A stretch of 64,000 bases of DNA. Origin: VRUE01 sp963715625. Its GTDB lineage: Bacteria > Actinomycetota > Thermoleophilia > Solirubrobacterales > 70-9. Below, piece by piece: positions 34,338 through 43,107 of this stretch (position 1 is its first letter; each line of letters starts with the position of its first letter). The notes beneath the pieces are model-generated. The model worked only from the letters and a program-made list of their open reading frames with translations, was not told the origin of the DNA and did no database searches. A program made the translations under genes and the position numbers. The stretch lies in NCBI GenBank assembly GCA_963715625.1, contig OY970260.1, forward strand, positions 2,294,001 through 2,358,000. The letters run 5' to 3'.

Positions 34338-35578
34338 GCGGCGGGCCTCATCGTCGCCATGCGCTCCTCGCTCTCACCGGCGGCGGGACCCTCGCGGGAT
34401 TGCTCGTCGCGCTGACGGGCACCGTGATGGCGATCCTCGGCGGCGAGATCGGCTGCATCGGGGGCGGCGGCTACGCCGTCGCGTCCCCGGCGAGCGGCGC
34501 CGCGCTGCGCGAGATCCCGCCGGGCCGGCTGCGGATCTACCAAGCGGCGGGCAGGAGGATCGACATCGAGTGGACCTTCCTCGCCGCGATCGGCACCCAG
34601 GAGTGCGCCAGCGGCGACTGCGCCGGGGTCAACCCCTCGGGCTGCGCCGGGCCGATGCAGATCGCCTACGTGCGGGGGTCGGCGTGCAGCCCCGGATCGG
34701 GGCCGACGATCTGGGAGCGCTACAGGCTCGACGGCGACGGCGACGGGGCCACGGACATCGACAACCCCGCCGACGCGATCTTCACCGCTGCCCGCATCCT
34801 GCGCGAGGTGCTGGGCGCGCCGCCGGTGGGCGGCTCCTACGCCGCCTACCGCGAGGCGGCCTGCGGCTACTACGGCGCCTGCGCGGACGGGGTCGCCGAC
34901 TACGCGAACGAGGTGATGGCGCGGGCCGTGCGCTACGGCTTCGGGGGCGGCGCCCCGGCGCCCTCGGCGGGCATCGAGGCAGAGCCGGTCGCCGAGGAGG
35001 GCGCGGGCTGCGTGGCGACCGGCCGTGGCACCGGGCCGCTCGGCCCGGCGCGCCGGGCGTTCGCTCCGCGGCGGCTTGCCCCGCTGCCCGCCGACGTCGT
35101 CGCGGCGCCGGGGATCGAGTGCGATGCGCGGATCGTCCCCAACGTCGTCTACCTGGCGCGGCGCTTCGGGGTTCTCATCACTGCCTGCTACGCGCCGAGC
35201 GGCCACGAGGCGACCGGCGAGCACCCGCTGGGCGCGGCGATCGACGCCGGCCCGCGCGACGGGGACTGGCGCCGGACGATGCGCCTGGCGCAATTCGCGG
35301 GCTGGCGGCCCTCGTGCGCAGCCTCGGGCGCAGCACCGGCCTGCGCCCGCCCGCCCTTCCGCTTCGTCGGCTACAACGGCTACCCCAACCACGGCGACCC
35401 GCTGCACTGCATCCCCTGCTCGGGCGGGCCGCACATCCACATCTCCTGGCACACCTCGGCCTCGCCCGGGGAGGCCGAGAACCGGGCGCGGTTCTCATAT
35501 GAACCGGCGAGCTGGATCGACGTCTTCGGGGCCTCCTCCGGGCAGGGAGACGGCTCCGGGCAGAGGGGCGGGAAGTGA
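34334..35578 (+). CDS. TcpG-like lytic transglycosylase with M15-like C-terminal domain
   Basis: 414 residues from GTG (GTGA overlap). After a membrane anchor (GLLVALTGTVMAILGGEIG) comes an SLT-like muramidase domain: DIEWTFLAAIGTQECASGDC with the catalytic Glu, GCAGPMQI and DNPADAIFTAARIL. Residues about 270-400 hold a second domain with GEHPLGAAIDAGPRD and GPHIHISWH, reminiscent of M15/VanY peptidase metal-binding residues. Such enzymes open the cell wall for the conjugative channel. The two-domain form would cut both glycan and peptide. The second domain call is weaker. Confidence 0.75.
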   Translation: MSGGPHRRHALLALTGGGTLAGLLVALTGTVMAILGGEIGCIGGGGYAVASPASGAALREIPPGRLRIYQAAGRRIDIEWTFLAAIGTQECASGDCAGVNPSGCAGPMQIAYVRGSACSPGSGPTIWERYRLDGDGDGATDIDNPADAIFTAARILREVLGAPPVGGSYAAYREAACGYYGACADGVADYANEVMARAVRYGFGGGAPAPSAGIEAEPVAEEGAGCVATGRGTGPLGPARRAFAPRRLAPLPADVVAAPGIECDARIVPNVVYLARRFGVLITACYAPSGHEATGEHPLGAAIDAGPRDGDWRRTMRLAQFAGWRPSCAASGAAPACARPPFRFVGYNGYPNHGDPLHCIPCSGGPHIHISWHTSASPGEAENRARFSYEPASWIDVFGASSGQGDGSGQRGGK

Positions 35579-36693
35579 ATGTTGGCTCCCTCTTCGCGGG
35601 CATCGGCGGCTTCGACCTCGGCCTCGAGCGCGCCGGGATGCGGGTCGCCTGGCAGGTCGAGCTCGACCCCTACTGCCGGGCGGTCCTCGCCCGTCGCTTC
35701 CCCGAAGCCCGCCGCTTCGAGGACGTCCGCGAGGTCGGCGCGCAAGACCTCGCGCCGGTCAACCTCATCTGCGGCGGCTTCCCCTGCCAAGACCTCAGCC
35801 CAGCCGGTAAGGGAGCCGGACTCACCGGCGCCCGCTCGGGTCTTTGGTCCGAGTTCGCCCGGATCGTTCGCGAGCTACGACCCCGCTACGTCCTCGTGGA
35901 GAACGTCCCCGCCCTGCTCACGGGGAAGGGCAAGCGCTGGGACCGCGCGCCGGTCGGCCGAGTTCTCGGAGACTTGGCCGAGGCAGGGTATGACGCGGAG
36001 TGGGCGTGCCTTTCCGCTCGTGAGTTCGGGGCACCCCACCTGCGAAAGCGCGTCTGGCTCGTGGCCTACCCCGCACGGGATGCCCAAGCGCGGCCAGCGG
36101 CGCAACCCGGGTCCGAGCGGCAACGAGCTCGGCCGGGCGGTGCTGAGGGCCGAGCGGGAGAGCTTCCCGACGCCGACCGAGACCGACGCGCGCAAGGGGT
36201 ATGCCTCGGCGCCGGGGCCGAAGAACCGGCGTGGCCGACAGACGCTCTCGGGCGCGGTGCAGTCGCGGCTGTGGCCGACGCCGAAGGCGACCCCGAGCGG
36301 GCCGGACTTCGCGCGGGCGAAGCGCCCCGGCAGCGGCGGGGACGACCTGCCGACCGCGGTGGCGCGCGAGGAGCTTTGGCCGACCCCGAACGCCGCGGAC
36401 GGCAAGGGAGGGCGGATCAGCCCCGACGAGACGATCCTGAGCGGCCGGCGACCCTCGGGCGCCAAGGCGCAGCGCACCCTGCGCGAGGCGGTGAGGAAGG
36501 TCGACCTGGCCGGCTGCTCCCCGCCTCGCAGGGTTGGGGCGCTGAACCCGACGTGGGTCGAGTGGCTGATGGGGTTCCCGCTCGGGTGGACCGCCTTGCC
36601 GCCCTCGGCAACGCCCTCCTCCCGCAGATCGCGGAGTGGATCGCGTCTCGCATCATCGAATACGAGCAGAGCGCGGAGGAGGCGATGAGCTGA
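35575..36693 (+). CDS. DNA (cytosine-5) methyltransferase 1
   Basis: 372 residues from GTG overlapping the previous stop. Motif I is SLFAGIGGFDLGLERAG, motif IV with the catalytic Cys is ICGGFPCQDLSPAGKGAG near residue 71, motif VI is VLVENVPALL near 109, motif VIII is APHLRKRVWLVA, and the C-terminal motif X is RLAALGNALLPQIAEW. The middle (about 165-330) is unusually Arg/Ala/Gly/Glu-rich, and a second open frame overlaps it almost throughout (see 35579-36688). It is probably an orphan methylase protecting the transferred element from host restriction. It ends in TGATG, coupled to the second methylase. Confidence 0.8.
   Translation: MNVGSLFAGIGGFDLGLERAGMRVAWQVELDPYCRAVLARRFPEARRFEDVREVGAQDLAPVNLICGGFPCQDLSPAGKGAGLTGARSGLWSEFARIVRELRPRYVLVENVPALLTGKGKRWDRAPVGRVLGDLAEAGYDAEWACLSAREFGAPHLRKRVWLVAYPARDAQARPAAQPGSERQRARPGGAEGRAGELPDADRDRRAQGVCLGAGAEEPAWPTDALGRGAVAAVADAEGDPERAGLRAGEAPRQRRGRPADRGGARGALADPERRGRQGRADQPRRDDPERPATLGRQGAAHPARGGEEGRPGRLLPASQGWGAEPDVGRVADGVPARVDRLAALGNALLPQIAEWIASRIIEYEQSAEEAMS
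35579..36688 (+). other. Fully overlapping alternative-frame ORF inside methyltransferase 1
   Basis: In the +1 frame a 369-codon ORF starts at ATG 35579. Its later part is not random-looking: DPATSSWRTSPPCS, then FSETWPRQGMTRSGRAFPL, repeated WPTP blocks (SWPTPHGMPKRGQ, LWPTPKATPSGPD, LWPTPNAADGKGG) and LNPTWVEWLMGFPLGWTAL. These phrases resemble segments found in phage and bacterial cytosine methyltransferase entries. Either two proteins are encoded here, or gene families in databases reflect past frame shifts in this region. I cannot decide from one sequence. Confidence 0.4.
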
Positions 36694-37799
36694 TGTCGCG
36701 CTCTCCCAAGACGGCGCGTCCGATCCTCGATCTCTTCGCGGGGCCGGGGGGCTGGGGCGAGGGCCTCCGCCGCCTCGGCTTCGAGGCGAGGGGAATCGAC
36801 TCCGACCCGCTCGCCTGCGCGACCGCCGAGGCCGCCGGCCACGAGCGACTCCTCGCCGACGTCGCCGCGCTCGATCCCGGCGACTTCCCGGGGACCTGGG
36901 GACTGGTCGCATCGCCGCCGTGCCAGGCTTACTCGCGCGCCGGGAAGGGCCTCGGCAGGCTCGACGAGCCGAGAGTCCTCGCCTGCGCCCGCGAGCTGAG
37001 CGAGGGCGTCAACTCGCGCGCCGAGCACCGGGCGCGCTGTACCGATGAGCGTTCGCTGCTCACCGTCGAGCCGCTGCGCTGGACGCTGGCCCTGCGGCCG
37101 CGGTGGTTGGCGCTCGAGCAGGTCCCGGCGGTCATCGAGCTGTGGTCGGCGTTCGCCGATCTCCTCGGCGCACACGGATACCGATGCGCGGCCGGACTGC
37201 TCTCGGCCGAGCGCTTCGGAGTGCCCCAGGTCCGCAAGCGCGCCTTCCTGATCGGCTCGCTCGACGGCGCGGTCGATCTGCCTGCTCCGACCCATCGCTC
37301 CTTCGATCCGCGCCGCCACGGTCCGCGCGAGGACGAGCTCCACCTCCCGCGCTGGCGGAGCATGGCCGAGGCGCTCGGCTGGGGGCACGAGCCGGCGCGA
37401 CTCAGGCGCGACCCCGCGCGCCCCGGCCGCTCGCTCGAGCGCCCGTCCGACTCCGTCGTCGCCGGCTCGCGCGACTGGCGCATCGAGTCCCTGCCCGGCT
37501 GGACCCGGCGTCGGCCCGCGACGACCCTGCTGGGCGATCCACGGATCACCGCGCCGGGAAGCTGGCCGCGCTGCGGGCGACGCGCGGAGATCGTCCGCGG
37601 CAGGCCCGTCCGGGTCAGCGCCGAGCAGGCCGGGGTCCTGCAGGGCTTCCGCCACGACTACCCGTGGCAGGGCTGCCGCTCCCGTCGCTTCGCGCAGATC
37701 GGCAACGCCGTGCCCCCGCCTCTCGCCGCCCGCGTCGCGGCCGAGGCGATGCGCCCGACGCTCGGGGCGGGCCGCGGACAGGCGAGGGTCGCGCAATGA
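36693..37799 (+). CDS. DNA (cytosine-5) methyltransferase 2
   Basis: 368 residues from the ATG sharing its A with the previous stop (TGATG). Motif I is ILDLFAGPGGWGEGL, motif IV is LVASPPCQAYSRAGKG with the catalytic Cys, and motif VI appears as LALEQVPAVIELW (EQV instead of ENV). Then come FGVPQVRKRAFLIG and the C-terminal IGNAVPPPLAARVA. A target-recognition region lies between about 240 and 320. It is distinct from methyltransferase 1 and probably has another target. No restriction partner is nearby. Its stop overlaps the start of a small ORF (ATGA). Confidence 0.85.
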   Translation: MSRSPKTARPILDLFAGPGGWGEGLRRLGFEARGIDSDPLACATAEAAGHERLLADVAALDPGDFPGTWGLVASPPCQAYSRAGKGLGRLDEPRVLACARELSEGVNSRAEHRARCTDERSLLTVEPLRWTLALRPRWLALEQVPAVIELWSAFADLLGAHGYRCAAGLLSAERFGVPQVRKRAFLIGSLDGAVDLPAPTHRSFDPRRHGPREDELHLPRWRSMAEALGWGHEPARLRRDPARPGRSLERPSDSVVAGSRDWRIESLPGWTRRRPATTLLGDPRITAPGSWPRCGRRAEIVRGRPVRVSAEQAGVLQGFRHDYPWQGCRSRRFAQIGNAVPPPLAARVAAEAMRPTLGAGRGQARVAQ

Positions 37800-37966
37800 G
37801 GCCGGGAAGCCGAGTCCCGTGGCCCTTCCGGTGGGCCTTCCACCGTCGCTTCCGCCGGCCCTTCCCAATCGAATCGGGCGGAATCGGGGAGATTCGGCGC
37901 GGCTTCGCCGATCGCCGCCGCCGAGTTTTGCCGACATCTCTGCGGTCGATCGAGGTGTGGTCGTGA
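37796..37966 (+). CDS. Small Arg-rich ORF between methylase 2 and the coupling protein
   Basis: 56 codons. The ATG overlaps the methylase stop (ATGA) and the TGA overlaps the GTG of the coupling protein (GTGA at 37963), exactly the linkage used by its neighbours. The peptide is basic and aromatic (WPFRWAFHRRFRRPFPIE). The function is unknown. It may exist mainly to pass ribosomes to the next gene. Confidence 0.45.
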   Translation: MRPGSRVPWPFRWAFHRRFRRPFPIESGGIGEIRRGFADRRRRVLPTSLRSIEVWS

Positions 37967-40629
37967 TCTCGAACTCGAACCGCTCCGACCCTCGTCCGAT
38001 GCTGGCGATCTTCGCCGTCGCGGTGCTGCTCGCACTCTGGCGGCTCATATCGAGCATCCGCGTCGATCAGCTCCTCGCCTCGATCCTCTCACTCGCGCCC
38101 CTCGCTCTCGGCGCCGTCGCTATCGCCTCCGCGCTGGCTACGCATCGCTTCTTCGCAACCCGCCGGACGCTCCGATCGCGCCGCGCCGTCGCGATCGTGC
38201 CTGCGGACGAGTTCGACGCCGAGCCCGATGCCGTGCTGCGCTTCGCCGCCCAGCTCGCCGCCAGCGAGCGCAGGGTCGGCGGCTGGGTCGACCGCCGAGC
38301 CTCAGCGATCCGCATCCGGCTCGCCGCGGACTCGGAGCGGCGGCTCGTCTACTTGATCGAAGTCCCCGAGCGCGCAGGCGAGGCGCTGCGCACCGCGCTT
38401 CGCTCCTTCGAAGGCGTCGAGGAGCGTCCCGTCGAGGAGGTGCTTGGCGGAGGCGAAAACGAGAGCGACGTCGAGGTTGAGGATGGCGAGCTGCCGGACA
38501 CCGAGTCCGACGATGGCGAGCGCACGGTGCTTCGCACCGAGCTGGTGCTGGCCCGCCCGAGCGTCGAGCCGCTGGCACGCCTTGCCCCGAAACCCGATCC
38601 GCTGCAGCCCTTCGCCGCGGCGATCGGCCGCCTTCACTCCGACAAAGAGGACGCGAGCGTCTGTGTCGACCTCTTGCCGGCGAGCGGCTTCCGCGCGGCT
38701 CGCCTGCGACGGAGGCTGCGTCGGCAGGCCCGCCGCATCCACGGCGAGCGTCGCGACTGGGCGGCGATCTTGAACGGCGAACAGCGCCGCCGCACGAGGC
38801 CCGACCCACAGGAACAGGTCGAGCGCCGCGGGGCCGTGCAGGCGGTGGACGCGAAGCTGCGCGAGAGCGGCGAGCTGTTCGAGGCGCAGATCCTCCTGCG
38901 CAGCGAGGCGCCGAGCCGGGGGCGGGCAGAAGCTGCGATGTCGGGCCTGCTCGCCGCCTTCCGGCCGCTGGCCGAGCGCAACTACCTGCGGGCATCGGGG
39001 CTGCCGATCCCCGGCATCAAGTTCCTCGGCTCCGACATGCCGCTGCGACGAGGGCGCTTCGACCGCCGCTTCGCCACCGGCCTGCACCGACCCGCCCGCA
39101 AGACGATCCTGACGGCGCGCGAGCTGTCGGGCTTCCTCAAGCCGCCGACGGTCCACTGCGGCGAGCGCGACGTGCTGCGCTCCGGCGCTCTACTCTCACC
39201 GCCGCCCGACCTGCCGGCCTTCGACAAGGACCGGGCCGACCTGATCCCGCTCGGCCGGGTCAACACCGAGTCGGGCGAGCGGATCGTCGGCGTGCAGGCC
39301 GCCGACACCTTCTTCACCTACATCGCCGGCCGCTCGCGCTACGGCAAGACCGAGGCGGCGATCGCCCAGTTCGCCCACATCGTCAGGGCCGGCCACGGGG
39401 GGCTCTTCCTCGACCCCCACGGCGACGGCCTGGAGCGGATCGAGCCCTACCTCGCCGAGGTTGGGGAGCGGGTGGTACGGATCGACCTCGGCCCCGGCAG
39501 CTCGCCGGCCGAGCAGCCGGGCTGGAACCTCTTCGAGTTCGGCGGGGATGCGGTGGAGAGCGAGGCGCGGGTCGAGGCGGTCGTCGACGCCTTCGCCTCG
39601 GCGCTGGAGTGGGGCGAGCGCTCCACCCGCGCGATCAACCTCACGACTCAGGCAGCGGCGGCGCTGGCGACGATCGCGCAGAAGCTCGACTCCGAGCTGG
39701 CGCCGACGATCTTCCAGATCCCGACGCTGCTGAGCGACGCGGAGTGGCGGGAGGCGGTGCTGCCGTTCCTGTCGCGTGCCGACCGGCGCTTTTGGACCGA
39801 CCGCTTCCCGCTGCTCGCCTCCGAGGCGATCACGCCGGTCACCAACATGGTCGATCGCCTGCGCCGAGCGCCCTCGATCAGGGCGCTGCTCGGCCAGAGC
39901 CAGAGCACCTACCGGGTCCGCGAGGCGATGGACACCGGCAAGATCGTTCTCGCCTGCCCGGGGACGGGCGGCACCCGCGACCGGCTGGTGGCCAACCTGC
40001 TGCTCTTCGACCTCCTGCACGCCGCGCGCGGGCGGGCCGACCTCCCGCCCGAGCGGCGCAAGCCGTTCTGGGTCTTCCTCGACGAGGTGCAGAGCTATGA
40101 CGGCGCGGCCTCGGGCAACCTCGCCGCGCTCTTGGAGCAGAGCGCCAAGTTCGGGTTGCGGGCGGTGCTGCTGAACCAGAACCCCGAGCGGTTGAGCGGG
40201 GCGACCTTGAACGCGCTGCTGACCAACCGCTCGCACCTCCTTAGCTCGACGCTCAACTCCCATGCCGCCGGGCTCGTGACCAAGGAGTGGGGCGGGCGGG
40301 TCAATCCCGAGGCGCTGACCAAGCTGGAGCGCTTCCGCTTCATCGCCCAGGTCACTCACAACGGCCGGCTCAGCGCCCCCTTCGCCCTGGGCGGTGTCCG
40401 GGTCGAGGACGTGCTCGAGGAGCCGGCTACCGCCGAGAGGCCCGATCCCGAGACCCGCGCGTCGCGGCGATCGGCGGAGGAGATCGCGGCGCACCTCGAC
40501 GGCCTCGACGACCGCATCCTGGCGGCGCTGCGAAAGGGCGGCGCCAAGCAGGGGTCGCACGGCAACGCCAAAGGACGAAAGCGGCAGCGGCGCAAAGGCC
40601 AGGTCCGATTCCCGAAGAGGCCATCGTGA
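37963..40629 (+). CDS. Type IV coupling protein (VirD4/TraG-like ATPase)
   Basis: 888 residues from a GTG with GAGG 7 bases upstream. Two membrane segments lie near the N-terminus (MLAIFAVAVLLALWRLI and ILSLAPLALGAVAIASALAT). A long variable region leads to Walker A IAGRSRYGKTEAAI near residue 456 (GxxxxGKT), GGLFLDPHGDGLERIEPYLA, and Walker B FWVFLDEVQSY near 702, followed by LRAVLLNQNPERLSG. This is the plan of the conjugation coupling protein that brings DNA to the channel. An upstream in-frame ATG at 37819 would add non-family sequence. The stop overlaps the next gene (GTGA). Confidence 0.8.
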   Translation: MISNSNRSDPRPMLAIFAVAVLLALWRLISSIRVDQLLASILSLAPLALGAVAIASALATHRFFATRRTLRSRRAVAIVPADEFDAEPDAVLRFAAQLAASERRVGGWVDRRASAIRIRLAADSERRLVYLIEVPERAGEALRTALRSFEGVEERPVEEVLGGGENESDVEVEDGELPDTESDDGERTVLRTELVLARPSVEPLARLAPKPDPLQPFAAAIGRLHSDKEDASVCVDLLPASGFRAARLRRRLRRQARRIHGERRDWAAILNGEQRRRTRPDPQEQVERRGAVQAVDAKLRESGELFEAQILLRSEAPSRGRAEAAMSGLLAAFRPLAERNYLRASGLPIPGIKFLGSDMPLRRGRFDRRFATGLHRPARKTILTARELSGFLKPPTVHCGERDVLRSGALLSPPPDLPAFDKDRADLIPLGRVNTESGERIVGVQAADTFFTYIAGRSRYGKTEAAIAQFAHIVRAGHGGLFLDPHGDGLERIEPYLAEVGERVVRIDLGPGSSPAEQPGWNLFEFGGDAVESEARVEAVVDAFASALEWGERSTRAINLTTQAAAALATIAQKLDSELAPTIFQIPTLLSDAEWREAVLPFLSRADRRFWTDRFPLLASEAITPVTNMVDRLRRAPSIRALLGQSQSTYRVREAMDTGKIVLACPGTGGTRDRLVANLLLFDLLHAARGRADLPPERRKPFWVFLDEVQSYDGAASGNLAALLEQSAKFGLRAVLLNQNPERLSGATLNALLTNRSHLLSSTLNSHAAGLVTKEWGGRVNPEALTKLERFRFIAQVTHNGRLSAPFALGGVRVEDVLEEPATAERPDPETRASRRSAEEIAAHLDGLDDRILAALRKGGAKQGSHGNAKGRKRQRRKGQVRFPKRPS

Positions 40630-41498
40630 ATCCCACGCTGCCCCTGTCGGCGACGGAGATCCTCGCCTCGCTCGCCCAGCACCGGGTCCTCTCGACGCCG
40701 CAGGTCCGCTCGATCCACTTCCCCGATCGCAGCCCCCGCTGGGCGCGGATGGCGCTGGCGCCGCTGGCCGAGGCCGGCCTCGCGGCGTTCGTGCCGAACC
40801 TCGGGGCGGCCGGGGCTCCGCGCCGGCTCTGGTACGTCACCGCGCGCGGCGCTCGCGCGGCGCTCGACGCGGGCCTGCTGGAGAGGATGCCGAGGGTGCT
40901 GGAGGCCGAGGCCGCGGCCGGGCCGCTTCAGGAGCACACCCTGGCGGTGAACGACGCCGCGATCTGCTTCATGCGCAGCGCCCGCGAGCGCGGCGACGAG
41001 TGCGGGCCGCTGGCCTGGCGCCACGAGGTGGTCCACCGGCTCGGGCACGGGCGCCGGGCGGGCTCGCTGTTCGCCGACGCGGTGCTCACCTACGTGCGGC
41101 TCGCCACCTCCGAGTTCGTAGTCGAGCAACGCTTCCTCGAGCTGGACCGCGCGACCCTCTCGGTCGACCGACTGGTGGCCGAGCTGGCTCGCTACGGGCG
41201 CCTCCTGGGCGCGACCGGCAAGGAAGGCGAGCCGACGTGGCGCTCGGAGTACCCGTCCTTCCCAGCCGTCCTCTGCGTTCTCTCCGGCGCAGAGCGCGCG
41301 ACGCTGCGGCGGCGGCGCGACGCCGTCGTCGCGATCCTTCGGGACGACCCGGCCTTCGCCGACTCGCCCGATCTCTCGGTGCGGCTCTGCCTGGCGGAGG
41401 AGCTGTCCGAGCACGGCCCCTTCGCGCCGATCTTCACCGACGTCCGCGAGCCCGAGGAGCCCGTTGACTGGCTGCTCGAAGAGAGCGAGCCGAGCTGA
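40626..41498 (+). CDS. Replication-relaxation family protein
   Basis: 290 residues from GTG. The opening TEILASLAQHRVLSTPQVRS, LAEAGLAAFVPN and RLWYVTARGARAA form the winged-helix start of the Replic_Relax (PF13814) family. This is followed by a nuclease-like region with HTLAVNDAAICFMR, WRHEVVHRLG, LFADAVLTY and EFVVEQRFLELDRAT, where D, E and K/R positions recall a PD-(D/E)XK-like fold. These proteins are found on plasmids and ICEs beside transfer genes and are thought to act in DNA processing. As no classical relaxase is visible, this is the best candidate for that step. Confidence 0.7.
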   Translation: MNPTLPLSATEILASLAQHRVLSTPQVRSIHFPDRSPRWARMALAPLAEAGLAAFVPNLGAAGAPRRLWYVTARGARAALDAGLLERMPRVLEAEAAAGPLQEHTLAVNDAAICFMRSARERGDECGPLAWRHEVVHRLGHGRRAGSLFADAVLTYVRLATSEFVVEQRFLELDRATLSVDRLVAELARYGRLLGATGKEGEPTWRSEYPSFPAVLCVLSGAERATLRRRRDAVVAILRDDPAFADSPDLSVRLCLAEELSEHGPFAPIFTDVREPEEPVDWLLEESEPS

Positions 41499-42589
41499 TG
41501 GCGAGCGCGAAGCGACAGGCCGGGCGCAGACGGGGCGGCTGCGGGGCGAAGGGCGAGCGCGGCCAGGAGCTCCGGCTGCTCGAAGGCGACTGCCTGGAGG
41601 TGCTGGGCACCCTCGAGCCCGAAAGCGTCGATGCGATCGTCACCGACCCGCCCTACGGGATCGGCTTCCAGCACGAGCGCTGGGACTCCGCCGCGATCCG
41701 CGAGGCGGCGGCGCGGGCGGGGCACGACCGGCTCGGCCCCAACGAGGCGTTCGAGGCCTGGTGTCTCATACTGGCCACCGGGTGCCGGCGGGTGATGAAG
41801 CCCGGCGCATTCCTCGCCGCCTTCGGCTCGCCGCGAACGTACCACCGGCTTGCCTGCGGGATCGAGGACGCGGGGCTTGAGATCCGCGACACGCTGATGT
41901 GGCTGTACGCGGAGGGCATGTCGAAGTCGCGCCACTATCCCGGCGGTCGCGCGACGACGCTGAAGCCCGCCTTCGAGCCGATCGTGCTGGCCCGTCGCGA
42001 GCTGGACGGCACGACCGAGGAGACGATCGAGCGCCACGGGACCGGCGCGCTCAATGCCGAGGCGTGCAAGGTTGAGGGCCGCCACCCGGCCAACGTGATC
42101 CTGGGCCACGACCCCGGCTGCGGGAAGAGGCGCTGTGCGCCGGGCTGCCCGGTCGTCGCCGCCGACGCCTGCGCAGAGGAAGGCCGCTCGCGGCTGGCGC
42201 CGAGTCGTTTCCTCTACTGCCCGAAGGCGAGTCGGAAAGAGCGCGACGCCGGCTGCGAGCGGTTGCCGCGGCGGACCCTCAATCTCTTCCCGAACGCGAA
42301 GGGCACCAAGGCGGCGCCCGACGCGCGCAACCCGCATCCGACCGTGAAGCCGCTCGAGCTGATGCGCTGGCTCGTGCGGCTGCTCTGCCCGCCGGGCGGC
42401 CTGGTGCTCGACCCGACCGCGGGCTCGGGCACGACTGGGGCGGCCGCGGCGCTGGAGGGCAGGCGCTTCCTCGGCATCGAGATGGAGCCCGCCTACGTCG
42501 AGATCGCCGCCGCGCGGATAACCCACCACGCGCCGGGTGGCGCTCGGGAGCTACGGGTGGACCGCGGCCCTTTCGGGAGGGTCCGGTGA
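41498..42589 (+). CDS. Beta-class N4/N6 DNA methyltransferase
   Basis: 363 residues from an ATG sharing its A with the previous stop (TGATG). The catalytic DPPY (VDAIVTDPPYGIGFQHERW) precedes the SAM motif LDPTAGSGTTGAAAALEG, the order of beta-class enzymes, and NPHPTVKPLELMRWLV lies before it. Such enzymes methylate adenine N6 or cytosine N4. It is the third methylase of the transfer operon and again has no nuclease partner, so it fits anti-restriction modification of the element. A Cys-rich loop (HDPGCGKRRCAPGCP) may bind zinc. Confidence 0.85.
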   Translation: MASAKRQAGRRRGGCGAKGERGQELRLLEGDCLEVLGTLEPESVDAIVTDPPYGIGFQHERWDSAAIREAAARAGHDRLGPNEAFEAWCLILATGCRRVMKPGAFLAAFGSPRTYHRLACGIEDAGLEIRDTLMWLYAEGMSKSRHYPGGRATTLKPAFEPIVLARRELDGTTEETIERHGTGALNAEACKVEGRHPANVILGHDPGCGKRRCAPGCPVVAADACAEEGRSRLAPSRFLYCPKASRKERDAGCERLPRRTLNLFPNAKGTKAAPDARNPHPTVKPLELMRWLVRLLCPPGGLVLDPTAGSGTTGAAAALEGRRFLGIEMEPAYVEIAAARITHHAPGGARELRVDRGPFGRVR

Positions 42590-43107
42590 GCGCCGGGTCG
42601 GCCAAACCGGATGGCGAGGTGCGACTCGCCCTCGAGTCGATCGAGGCGCTCGCCCAGCGCCTCGCCGAGCTGCTTGCGCCCAAAGAGGAGGCGCCGGGGC
42701 GGTTGATCACCGCCGAGGAGGTCGCCCGCCGGTGGGGCGTGGGGCGGCGCTGGGTCTACGACCACGCCGACGAGCTGGGCGCGCACCGACTCGGCGGCGG
42801 CCCCCGGCCGCGCCTGCGCTTCGATCCCGACGAGGTCGCGGAGCGCCTCGGCGAGCTGGCCGACGAGAGCGGCGCCGATGGGGGGCGATCGAAGGCGATG
42901 CGCGACGATTGCGCTCGCGACTCGCTTTCCGTGCCGAGCAGAGCTATCGTCGGTCGGCAAGCAAGAAAACGGCCGGGGCGGCGCGGTAACGCCCCCCGAC
43001 CCGGCGCCGAACAGGCCGGCGCAATGAAGAGGCTATCCGCACGGAGTCCTCGCATTGCCCTGCCTGCTCGGTCGCCGGGAGGTCAGGAGGTCGACGATGG
43101 CGAGTAG
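42586..43107 (+). CDS. Excisionase-like MerR/HTH_17 protein
   Basis: 173 residues from GTG (GTGA overlap). The central RLITAEEVARRWGVGRRWVY, followed by LGAHRLGGGPRPRLRFDPDE, is the helix-turn-helix plus wing of excisionase/MerR-type proteins that steer integrases. The C-terminal third is low-complexity and basic. It overlaps the integrase start by 11 bp, the usual xis-int order, so it likely controls excision direction of the element. Confidence 0.75.
   Translation: MSAGSAKPDGEVRLALESIEALAQRLAELLAPKEEAPGRLITAEEVARRWGVGRRWVYDHADELGAHRLGGGPRPRLRFDPDEVAERLGELADESGADGGRSKAMRDDCARDSLSVPSRAIVGRQARKRPGRRGNAPRPGAEQAGAMKRLSARSPRIALPARSPGGQEVDDGE

Noticed and set aside
34051..35502. 483-codon plus-strand ORF over the transglycosylase gene
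   Set aside because: Out-of-frame Arg/Ala-rich sequence. The overlapping frame has the SLT-like motifs and the GTGA link.
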